From: JAEUJM01 sp044221555
GTDB lineage: Bacteria > Actinomycetota > Acidimicrobiia > Acidimicrobiales > DATDAH01
NCBI GenBank assembly: GCA_044221555.1
Contig: JBGAOY010000029.1
Location: forward strand, 1 to 52,606
Length of the DNA stretch: 52,606 bases
Direction of reading: 5' to 3'
In this document: positions 39,908 to 47,789 of the stretch, piece after piece
Layout of the letters: the number at the start of each line of letters is the position of its first letter
Numbering within the stretch: the stretch's first letter is position 1
Translations under genes and position numbers: made by a program
The notes under the pieces: generated by a model
Seen by the model: only the letters and a program-made list of their open reading frames with translations
What the model was told of the DNA's origin: nothing
Databases searched by the model: none

Positions 39908-42028
39908 ATGAGGAACCCCCTGATCGGACTGATCGGTGCCACGGCCCTGGCCGCGGGCCTGGTGGTGGCCGCGCCGACCGTCCCGCTCGGGCCGGTGGGA
40001 TCCCTGGCCGCACCCACGCCGGCCGCGGCCGACGGTACCCCGGCGATCGCCTTCACGAGCCAGCGTGACGGTGGCGGCCTGAACCAGATCTACGTGATGG
40101 GCGCAGACGGCAGCAGCCCGACCCGCCTGTCCGACGGTGCCGGCCACGACACCGAGCCGGCGTGGTCGCCCGACGGGACCAGGATCGCCTTCGTGAGCAG
40201 CCGGGACGGCAACAGCGAGCTGTACGTGATGGACGCCGACGGCAGCGACGTCACCCGCCTCACCACCACCACCGAGAGCGAGGGCAACCCCGACTGGTCG
40301 CCCGACGGCACGAGGATCGTGTTCGACCGCCTCCTCGCGAGCACCAACTACGAGATCTTCACCATGGACGCCGGCGGGGGCGACGAGACCCGCCTCACCA
40401 ACGTCTCCGATGCCACCGACGCCGACCCGGCCTGGTCGCCCGACGGCACGAAGATCGCCTTCCAGAGCAATCGCAGCCCGCACGCCGGCGATCTGGAGAT
40501 CTACGTGATGGACGCGGACGGCACCGACCAGACCCGGGTCACCTCAAGCTTCGACAGCGACACGGACCCCGCGTGGTCGCCCGCGGGAAACCAGATCGTG
40601 TTCCGCAGCCGGCGCACCGGGGCCCACCGCATCTACACCATGGGCGCCACCGGCACGAGCCCCGACCCCACGGCGATCACCGACGGGAACAACGACGCCG
40701 AGCCGTCGTGGGCGCCTGACGACAGCTACATCGCCTTCCGCCGCTCCGACGACGGCGATGCCGAGATCTGGCTGGTGTCGCGAGAGGGCGAGTTCACCAA
40801 GCTGACCGACAACACCACCGACGACTGGCAACCGGACTGGCGGACGGCGACCGAGACCGAGCTCACCGACGTGGGCGACGTGGCCACGGGCGCCGAGTTC
40901 AGCTGCGCCCTCCTCGGCTCGGGCCAGGTGCGGTGCTGGGGGTACGGGGCGCTGGGCCAGCTGGGCAACGGCGGCACCGCCGACTCCCCCGTCCCCGTGG
41001 TCGTCTCGAACGCAGGGGGCACGGGCCCGCTCACCGGCGCCACCCAGCTGACCAGCGGGACGAACCACAGCTGCGTGTTGGTGTCCGGCGGCCAGGTGCG
41101 CTGCTGGGGCGACAACGACCAGGGCCAGTTGGGCGACGGCACCACCACGCCACGCTCCCGTCCGGTCACGGTGACGAACGACGCCGGCACCGGGCCCCTC
41201 ACGGGCGTCGCCGCGGTCAGCGCCGGCGAGCAGCACACCTGCGCCCTCAAGAGCAACGGCCAGGTGCGGTGCTGGGGCGACAACAGCACCGGGCAACTGG
41301 GCGACGGCACCACGACCGACCGCCTGCGGCCCGTGACCGTGTCGAACCCCAACGGCACCGGCGCCCTCACCGACATGACCCAGGTCAGCGCCGGCGGGTT
41401 CTTCAGCTGCGCCGAGAAGAGCAACAGCCAACTGCGGTGCTGGGGCTCGAACTTCTTCGGCCAACTCGGCGACGGCACCACGACCAACCGCACCCGCCCC
41501 GTGAGCGTGTCCAACACCACGGGCGCCAACAACCTGCAGAACGTCAAGAAGGTCAGCGCCGGCCGCTGGCACGCCTGCGTGGTCCTCGACAACGGGCAGG
41601 CCCGGTGCTGGGGCGACAACGAGGACGGGCAACTCGGCGACGGCACCACCACCGACCGCACCCGCCCCGTGAGCGTGTCCAACGCCACCGGCGGGAACGC
41701 CCTGCAGAACGTGGGGAGGATCAGCGCCGGCGCGTGGCACACCTGCGCCCGCCTGACCAGCGGCCAGGCCCGGTGCTGGGGGTCGAACACCTTCGGCGCC
41801 CTCGGCGACGGCACCACCACCAACCGCACCCGCCCCGTGACGGTCACCAACAGCGGAGGCACCGCCGCCCTCACCGCGGCGACCGTGGTGAGCGCCGGCG
41901 AGTACCGCCACAGCTGCGCCCTGGTCGACGGCGATCGGGCCGCCTGCTGGGGCTACAACAGCAGCGGGCAACTGGGCGACGGCACCACCACCAACCGGAC
42001 CCGCCCGGTGAGCGTCCTGGCCGGCTGA
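39908..42028 (+). CDS. Secreted TolB-like (PD40) and RCC1 repeat protein
   Basis: 706 residues; MRNPLIGLIGATALAAGLVVAAP is a signal peptide, and CCAGGAGG precedes the start. Residues about 45-310 are five or six PD40/TolB blades (EPAWSPDGTRIAFVSSRDGNSELYVMDADGS and variants). Residues about 320-706 are seven RCC1 units of about 60 residues (SGGQVRCWGDNDQGQLGDGTTT), each with a Cys pair. Two propellers in tandem would make an extracellular binding or scaffold protein. No anchor or catalytic residue seen. It shares the RCC1 style with the gene at the left edge, but its repeats are longer and less uniform. Confidence 0.88.
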   Translation: MRNPLIGLIGATALAAGLVVAAPTVPLGPVGSLAAPTPAAADGTPAIAFTSQRDGGGLNQIYVMGADGSSPTRLSDGAGHDTEPAWSPDGTRIAFVSSRDGNSELYVMDADGSDVTRLTTTTESEGNPDWSPDGTRIVFDRLLASTNYEIFTMDAGGGDETRLTNVSDATDADPAWSPDGTKIAFQSNRSPHAGDLEIYVMDADGTDQTRVTSSFDSDTDPAWSPAGNQIVFRSRRTGAHRIYTMGATGTSPDPTAITDGNNDAEPSWAPDDSYIAFRRSDDGDAEIWLVSREGEFTKLTDNTTDDWQPDWRTATETELTDVGDVATGAEFSCALLGSGQVRCWGYGALGQLGNGGTADSPVPVVVSNAGGTGPLTGATQLTSGTNHSCVLVSGGQVRCWGDNDQGQLGDGTTTPRSRPVTVTNDAGTGPLTGVAAVSAGEQHTCALKSNGQVRCWGDNSTGQLGDGTTTDRLRPVTVSNPNGTGALTDMTQVSAGGFFSCAEKSNSQLRCWGSNFFGQLGDGTTTNRTRPVSVSNTTGANNLQNVKKVSAGRWHACVVLDNGQARCWGDNEDGQLGDGTTTDRTRPVSVSNATGGNALQNVGRISAGAWHTCARLTSGQARCWGSNTFGALGDGTTTNRTRPVTVTNSGGTAALTAATVVSAGEYRHSCALVDGDRAACWGYNSSGQLGDGTTTNRTRPVSVLAG

Positions 42029-42035
42029 CCGCCCG

Positions 42036-43232
42036 TCACCAGCGGGCCTGCAGCACCCCTTCGCGCACGAGGCGGCGCACGAGCACCAGCCGTTCCTCCT
42101 CGTCGAGACCGGGCAGGTCGCCCACGCACACGTCAGCGCCCGTGAGCAGCACCGACAGCGCGTCGCCCACGATCGCCGGGAACGAGATGACGTTGCCGAA
42201 GCACGCCACCTCGACGGTGTCGTCCCCGTCGACACGGCGCCACAGCATTGGGTCGCGTCGGGCGACGACGGTGCCCTGGTCGATCTCGTCGATGCGGAGC
42301 ACCTGTTCGAGTTGGCCCGGCACGAGCGGTTGGCGCGTGGCCACGAGGTCGTGGTGCAGGCCCTGCAACACTGCGGCGGCCTCCTGGTCACTCACCAGGC
42401 CGGGCACCACGGAGCGCAGGGCGGCGAGGGCGTCGGCCTGGGCCTCGCCCGACTCGAACCACCGATGCGGCAGGGCCTGTTGGAGCGAGGGCACCACCTG
42501 CGCGGCGTGCTGCACCGTCGCCTCGAGCAGGTCGAGGGCGGTGACCCAGTGCACCCCCACGGTGACGTGCACCGACACCGAGTCGGACAAGGCCTTGTGC
42601 ATGCGGCCCCTCGGGAGGTAGCAGACCGACCCCTGGCGCAGGGTGAACGCCGCCACCTCGGCCCCCGGGCGGTCGTTCACCCGGTCGAAGGGGCGGGGCG
42701 CCGGGATGGGCACGTCGCCGTCGAACAACGTCCAGTCCTTGGCGCCGTGCACCTGCACGGCGAACACGTCGTGCTGGTCGTAGTGCGGGGCGAAGGCCGA
42801 CGTCGACGGAGGGGCAAGGTAGACGTTGGCCTGGACCCGGCAGCCGAGCTCGGCCTCGAGCCCGCGCACGAGGATCCCGAGCGAGACGAGGTGCTCCTGG
42901 GCCTGGGGCAGGACCACCGAGCACCCTTCGGCGAAGAGGCGGGCCACCGCAACGGTGTCGACCAGCCCACTGGGGTACAGGTACTCCGAGTGGTCCACCC
43001 CGCCGCCCTCGCGGAGCACCTGCAGGTGCCGCTTGCGGGGGTTGCCCTCGAACACGAAGCGCTCGACCGTGGCCAGGTCGAGGAGGTCGGCGTAGCGGTC
43101 GGGCTCGTCGCGATCGACGAGGAGGAACTCCCGATCGCGATGGCGGTGGAAGAACTCCTCGACCGGGAAGGGGTCGAGCAGGTCCGCGAACGGCGTCCCG
43201 GAGGTTGGTGCGTTCAGCGCTTGTTCGGGCAA
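42036..43232 (-). CDS. JmjC/cupin_4 family 2-oxoglutarate-dependent oxygenase
   Basis: 398 residues; the only good start is TTG 43232, inside the end of the preceding lipoprotein gene (19-base overlap), so translation is probably coupled. The Fe(II) facial triad is visible: STSAFAPHYDQHDVFAVQVHGAKDW (His and Asp of HYDQHD) and LPRGRMHKALSDSVSVHVTVG (distal His). LFDGDVPIP and GSVCYLPRG are typical of cupin_4/RoxA-like ribosomal-protein hydroxylases, with a C-terminal winged-helix-like part (EERLVLVRRLVREGVL). It hydroxylates a protein side chain in known relatives; the neighbour lipoprotein with repeated motifs is a candidate substrate (inference). Confidence 0.88.
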   Translation of the reverse strand: MPEQALNAPTSGTPFADLLDPFPVEEFFHRHRDREFLLVDRDEPDRYADLLDLATVERFVFEGNPRKRHLQVLREGGGVDHSEYLYPSGLVDTVAVARLFAEGCSVVLPQAQEHLVSLGILVRGLEAELGCRVQANVYLAPPSTSAFAPHYDQHDVFAVQVHGAKDWTLFDGDVPIPAPRPFDRVNDRPGAEVAAFTLRQGSVCYLPRGRMHKALSDSVSVHVTVGVHWVTALDLLEATVQHAAQVVPSLQQALPHRWFESGEAQADALAALRSVVPGLVSDQEAAAVLQGLHHDLVATRQPLVPGQLEQVLRIDEIDQGTVVARRDPMLWRRVDGDDTVEVACFGNVISFPAIVGDALSVLLTGADVCVGDLPGLDEEERLVLVRRLVREGVLQARW

Positions 43233-43711
43233 GCGGGGTCGCCGTAGGTGGTGACGTCGTTGTCGCCCGCCGGGTCACCGTACGTGGTCACGTCGCTGTC
43301 GGCCGGTGGGTCGAACGCGTCACTGTCGGCGGCCGGGTCGCCGTAGACGGTCACGTCCTGGTCGGCCGCGGGATCAGCGTAGGTGGTGATGTCGCTGTCG
43401 TTCACGCACGGCTGGGTGTTCCCCCCGCTGCCGCCGCCCGAGTTGCCACCCGAGCCGCCGCCCGAGCTGCCGCCGCCAGAGGGGCGCGTGGTCGACGTCG
43501 TGCTGCTGGTGGTGGAACTGCTGGTGGTGCTGGAGCTCGACCCGGGCACGAACTCCTCGCCGTCGCCGCCCTTCTTGCCGCAGCCGACCAGGCCGCCGGC
43601 CACGATGACCACGGCCGCCTGCCCGAGGTGGCGCAGCGCCTGTCGTCGGCTCGTGACGATGCTGTCGTCCGACAGTCGGGAGTGCGATCGATCCTCGGCA
43701 GTGCCGCCCAT
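43214..43711 (-). CDS. Tat-exported lipoprotein with DVTTYGDPA repeats
   Basis: 165 residues from ATG 43711 (AGGA upstream). A twin-arginine signal SRRQALRHLGQAAVVIVAGG ends in lipobox LVGC, giving a lipid-anchored protein. After a Ser/Thr linker and a Gly/Ser-rich segment comes a C-terminal 60-residue region of short repeats: SDITTYADPAADQD, VTVYGDPAADSD, AFDPPADSD, VTTYGDPAGDND, VTTYGDPACPNKR. Each unit carries D, T, Y and DP. Two Cys bracket the repeat region (QPCVND and DPACPN). No known domain. It lies between an acyltransferase (62-base gap) and the JmjC oxygenase (overlapping), all on the minus strand. Confidence 0.85.
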   Translation of the reverse strand: MGGTAEDRSHSRLSDDSIVTSRRQALRHLGQAAVVIVAGGLVGCGKKGGDGEEFVPGSSSSTTSSSTTSSTTSTTRPSGGGSSGGGSGGNSGGGSGGNTQPCVNDSDITTYADPAADQDVTVYGDPAADSDAFDPPADSDVTTYGDPAGDNDVTTYGDPACPNKR

Positions 43712-43775
43712 CACGCCATCCTACCGACCGAGCACGGGCGGGTGAGCAGGCGAGCGCTCTCCGCCGCCGGCAAGG

Positions 43776-45938
43776 TCAGCCCCGGCCCAGGATCCCGGGG
43801 GCGCCGGCACGCGACGCCGCTTCGTCGACCAGGGCGGCGAGCTGGGGGGCCAGGCGCTCGACGTAGGGCGTGGCCAGGTGGCTGGCGTCGCGGTAGACGA
43901 GGAAGCGACCGACGATGACGGGGCAACGCTGCCGCCCGCAGGCCAGGTCGACCGTGGGCACGAGGGGCACGCCCGCGTCGGACGCGGCCTGGGCCTCGAC
44001 CCGGGCGTAGTCGAACGGCACCTGCCCCCGATCGAGGGTGCAGTCCGTGGCCGAGCTGAGGTGCTCGGCCAGGCAGGCGGGGACGTCGCCGGCGGGGTAG
44101 GGCGTGTCGCCGAGGAAGACGGTCGCCGACGTCGCGGCCACCGACCGCAACGTCCGGGCCAGCCCGTCGGTCCAGTCGCCACTGTCGGCGGCGCCGCCGT
44201 CGGGCGCTCGTGCGTCGTAGTGACCCGTGGTGGCCACGATGGTGAGGTCGGGGCGCAGGTCGTCGAGCAGGGCGATCGCGTCGTCGCGCCACCGGTCGCA
44301 CTCCGTGTAGGCGCGCCCCAGCAACCGGTTGTGGACGGTGAGGTCGGCGGCCGGGCAGGCCGACTTGGTCAGCGACACCAGCCGGAAGCCGTGGCGCTCA
44401 CCCAACGCGGCCAGGGCGGGGACCCACTGGGCCGCGTGGGAGTCGCCGAGGATCGTCACGGTGCGATCGCCGTCGAGATCACCGTAGGAGCAGCGCTCGA
44501 CGGTGGCGGCGCTCACGGGCGTGGCGCCCAGGTCGCCGTTGCAGCCGTCGGCGAACACCACTGGGGTGTCGGCGCGAGCGACGTCGAGGCCGGGCGTGAG
44601 GTTGCCCGGCACCTCCTCGACCTGGGCGGCGGCATCGAGCCGGGCGGCGTCGATGGGCGCCGGCGCCGCCTCGTCCACCGGCGCGCCCGGGCCGACCAGG
44701 TCGCCGCGACTCACGTACAGGGCCCCGAAGGCCAGCGCCAGGGTGAGGGTGACGGCCAGGCCGAGGGCCACGCTGGCGCGGGGCGATGCCACCAGGCGCG
44801 GCGCCCGGCGCACGGGTTGCTCGACCCACGTGTAGGTCGCGTGGGCCAGGCCGAGGGTGGCCGCACCGGCGGCGACGGCCGGCCAGCCGCCGATGTCACG
44901 ATCCAGCGCCACGGCCAGGAACACCATCGCCGGCCAGTGCCACAGGTACCACGAGTACGAGCGCACCCCCACCCAGACGAGCGGGGCACGGCCGAGCAGC
45001 GCCGCCGGCGCCGAGCCCCGGGTCGCGAGCGCCGAGCCGTCGGCCGCGAGCGCCCAGCCGTCGGCCGCGAGCGCCGAGCCGTCGGCCGCGAGCGCCGAGC
45101 CGTCGGCCGCGAGCGCCGAGCCGTCGGCCGCGAGCGGCCCTGCCAGCACGAGCAGGGTGCCCACGGTGGGCACGAGCGCCCACCATCCGGGCCACGGCGT
45201 GGCCGACGACACGCCGACCACCGCGGCCCCGATGAGCAGCAGACCCACCACCTGGCCCACCCCGCGGACCCGCCGGTCGACCACCCTGTCCAACCGTGGC
45301 CACGCCAGGGCCAGCAGCGCCCCGACGCCCAGTTGCCAGCCCCTCGCCGCCAGCGCGAAGAAGGCCCACTCGGGCGCCGACCGGGTCCACCACACCGACA
45401 CGCTGAACGACAGCGCCACCACCGCCCCGATCACCCACCACGCCCGCCTCCGGGGCGCCGATCCCCGCAGCGTCGCCAGCAGGAGCAGGGGCCAGACCAG
45501 GTAGAACTGCTCCTCCACCGCCAGCGACCAGAACTGCTGGAAGGCCGAGGGGAACAGGTCGGCGCGCAGGTAGTCGTAGTGCTGCACCGCGAGCCGGAGG
45601 TTGATCGTGTAGGTCGACGTGGCCAGCGCGTCCAGCGACAGGTCCCGGCGGGCCAGCGGTGACAGCACGAACCACCCCACCGCGATCGTCGCGAGCGTGA
45701 CGAGGGCGGCCACCGGCAACAGGCGGCGGGCCCGCCGGCCGTAGAAGCCGGCCACCGACAGCCGGCCCGATCCCTCGACCTCCCGGACGAGCAGGCCCGT
45801 GATGAGGAACCCCGAGATGACGAAGAACACGTCCACCCCCACGAACCCGCCCCCGAACCCAGGGACCCCGGCGTGGTACGCGACCACCGCCACCACCGCG
45901 AGGGCACGCACGCCGTCGATCTCGGGCCGGTGGCGCAC
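43776..45938 (-). CDS. OafA/YrhL-type membrane acyltransferase with SGNH domain
   Basis: 720 residues. Acyltransferase_3 N-terminal half with the catalytic His in VVAYHAGVPGFGGGFVGVDVFFVISGFLITGLL, FYGRRARRLLPVAALV, FSLAVEEQFYLVWPLLLL-type motif (FWSLAVEEQFYLVWP) and about ten helices. A C-terminal extracytoplasmic SGNH hydrolase-like domain follows: VTILGDSHAAQWVPALAAL and the closing DASHLATPYV. Such enzymes O-acetylate cell-surface glycans or peptidoglycan. An odd low-complexity block of SALAADG repeats interrupts the membrane part at about residues 268-303. It heads the minus-strand trio with the lipoprotein and oxygenase. Confidence 0.92.
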   Translation of the reverse strand: MRHRPEIDGVRALAVVAVVAYHAGVPGFGGGFVGVDVFFVISGFLITGLLVREVEGSGRLSVAGFYGRRARRLLPVAALVTLATIAVGWFVLSPLARRDLSLDALATSTYTINLRLAVQHYDYLRADLFPSAFQQFWSLAVEEQFYLVWPLLLLATLRGSAPRRRAWWVIGAVVALSFSVSVWWTRSAPEWAFFALAARGWQLGVGALLALAWPRLDRVVDRRVRGVGQVVGLLLIGAAVVGVSSATPWPGWWALVPTVGTLLVLAGPLAADGSALAADGSALAADGSALAADGWALAADGSALATRGSAPAALLGRAPLVWVGVRSYSWYLWHWPAMVFLAVALDRDIGGWPAVAAGAATLGLAHATYTWVEQPVRRAPRLVASPRASVALGLAVTLTLALAFGALYVSRGDLVGPGAPVDEAAPAPIDAARLDAAAQVEEVPGNLTPGLDVARADTPVVFADGCNGDLGATPVSAATVERCSYGDLDGDRTVTILGDSHAAQWVPALAALGERHGFRLVSLTKSACPAADLTVHNRLLGRAYTECDRWRDDAIALLDDLRPDLTIVATTGHYDARAPDGGAADSGDWTDGLARTLRSVAATSATVFLGDTPYPAGDVPACLAEHLSSATDCTLDRGQVPFDYARVEAQAASDAGVPLVPTVDLACGRQRCPVIVGRFLVYRDASHLATPYVERLAPQLAALVDEAASRAGAPGILGRG
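45029..45134 (-). repeat. 21-bp minisatellite inside the acyltransferase gene
   Basis: Five nearly identical 21-bp units (each containing GCCGAGCCGTCGGCCGCGAG on the plus strand) encode AADGSAL repeats on the minus strand; one unit differs by a single base (Ser to Trp codon). Units keep the reading frame. The block falls between predicted membrane helices, so it probably lengthens a loop. Confidence 0.9.
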
Positions 45939-46025
45939 CGCCGCAAGCTACCGCCGGGACCTGGGGGGGCTCCCGGCGCCCCGTCGTGCGCCGGGGCCCG
46001 GCTGCGGGCCTGTCACCATGAGGGG

Positions 46026-47633
46026 GTGCGTCGCGCCACCGTCTCCCTGGTCCTGGCTCTCGCCCTCGTCGCGGCGGCGTGCTCGTCCGGGGGCGACTCG
46101 GCCGACGGCACCGAGACGTCGGGGATCAGCGAGGTCGACGGCTCGGTGTTCGGGGCCGACGACCTGCTCGCGCTGTCGCTCGAGCGGGGGGACCACGCCC
46201 GCATCGTCGACTCGGAGGGCCGGCAGGTGCTGCTGCGGGGCACCAACCTCAACACGCTCGGCGACTACTACCAGGACGATCTCGACCTCGACCCCACGTT
46301 CCCCTACGACGAGGCCGACTTCGCCGAGATGGCCACCCTGGGCTTCGACGTGGTCCGCCTGCTGGTGAGCTGGTCGTCGCTCGAGCCCGAGCCCGGAAGG
46401 ATCGACGAGGACTACGTGGCCCGCATCCACGACGCGGTCGAGGGCGCGGCCGCCCAAGGCCTCTACACCGTGATCGACATGCACCAGGACGCGTACAGCC
46501 GGTTCGTGGCCACGCCGGCCGGCGAGACCTGCCCCGACGGCCTCCAACCCGCGCTGGGGTGGGACGGGGCGCCCGAATGGGCGACGCTCACGGACGGCCG
46601 GTCCACCTGCAACAACGGCAGCCGGGAGAACTCGGGCGCGGTGGTGGCGGCGTGGAACAACTTCTGGGCCGACACCGACGACATCCAGTCGCACCTGATC
46701 GACGTGTGGCAGCGGTTGGGCGAGGAGTTCGCCGCCGATCCGGCCGTGGCCGGCTACGACCTGCTCAACGAGCCGGGGTTCGGCCCCGGCGTCGACGGCA
46801 CCAATGCGGCCATGGCCGAGTTCTACGCACGGGCCACCGACGCCGTCCGCTCCGGCGAGGCCGCCGTCGACGACGGCACCGCCCACCTGATCTTCTTCGA
46901 GCCCACGATCCTGTGGTCGGGGTTGGGCGACGCGCCGGTGCCCGCTCCGTTCAGCGACGACCCGGGCCTCGTGTTCAGCCCCCACCTGTACGCCGAGTCG
47001 ATCACCAGCGGCGACGTCTCCATCGCCGACGGCTTCACCGCCGCCGCCGAGAAGGCCGCGTCGTACGACACCACCTTCTGGGTCGGCGAGTACGGCTGGT
47101 TCGGCGACCCCGACGAGCAGACCGGCCAGGTGGCCGAGTACGCCAACCAGGAGGACATCCACCGGGTGGGCGGCACCTGGTGGCAGTGGCGCCAGGCCTG
47201 CGGCGACCCACATTCGGTCGGCACCCCCGGCGGCCAGGCCGACGAGGTGCTGGTGCACCTGCACCGCACGTCGTGCCCCGACGGCGAGAACCTGGGCCTG
47301 ACCCAACCGTGGGCCACCACGCTGTCGCGCACGTACCCCCGCTCGGCACCCGGGCGGCTGATCAGGATGGGCGTCGACGTGCAGACCGGCGCGGCGCGGG
47401 TGAAGGGCAAGATCGACGACGGCGGCAGCGGCAGCGGCAGCGGCAGCGGCAGCGGGACGCTCGTGCTCTGGGTCCCCGACCGGGGCCAGGGCGCGCCCCT
47501 CGTGTCCGGCGGCGTCGGCGGCAACCAGGCGTCGATCACCGCGGGCGACGGTGGCTACCGCGTCGAGGTGCCGGTCGCAGGCACCTACGACGTGCGGGTG
47601 AACCCGTCGGGCAGCGTCCAGGTCACCCGCTGA
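46026..47633 (+). CDS. Glycoside hydrolase family 5 lipoprotein, endoglycoceramidase-like
   Basis: 535 residues from GTG 46026. VRRATVSLVLALALVAAACSS is a lipoprotein signal with lipobox VAAAC. The catalytic barrel: QVLLRGTNLNTLGDY, FDVVRLLVSWSSLEPEPG, YTVIDMHQDAYSRF, acid/base Glu in GYDLLNEPGFGPG and nucleophile Glu in TFWVGEYGWFGD. This spacing and DMHQD are typical of endoglycoceramidase-type GH5 enzymes, which cleave glycans from glycolipids; the exact substrate is uncertain. After the barrel a linker of Gly-Ser pairs at about residues 465-475 precedes a beta-sheet end domain (SITAGDGGYRVEVPVAGTYDV). Divergent from the acyltransferase. Confidence 0.88.
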   Translation: MRRATVSLVLALALVAAACSSGGDSADGTETSGISEVDGSVFGADDLLALSLERGDHARIVDSEGRQVLLRGTNLNTLGDYYQDDLDLDPTFPYDEADFAEMATLGFDVVRLLVSWSSLEPEPGRIDEDYVARIHDAVEGAAAQGLYTVIDMHQDAYSRFVATPAGETCPDGLQPALGWDGAPEWATLTDGRSTCNNGSRENSGAVVAAWNNFWADTDDIQSHLIDVWQRLGEEFAADPAVAGYDLLNEPGFGPGVDGTNAAMAEFYARATDAVRSGEAAVDDGTAHLIFFEPTILWSGLGDAPVPAPFSDDPGLVFSPHLYAESITSGDVSIADGFTAAAEKAASYDTTFWVGEYGWFGDPDEQTGQVAEYANQEDIHRVGGTWWQWRQACGDPHSVGTPGGQADEVLVHLHRTSCPDGENLGLTQPWATTLSRTYPRSAPGRLIRMGVDVQTGAARVKGKIDDGGSGSGSGSGSGTLVLWVPDRGQGAPLVSGGVGGNQASITAGDGGYRVEVPVAGTYDVRVNPSGSVQVTR

Positions 47634-47789
47634 CCCCCACGTCGGCCCCACCATCGGCGGCCGGGTAGCGTCGAGCCGACCGCGCGACGAGGGGATGGTC
47701 ATGAGCTGCGAGGTTGCGGGGCAGAGCGGATCAGCACCATCGACGAACCGGATCCCTCAGGGGCTCCGAGGGACGAGGAGCAGGCGAGC

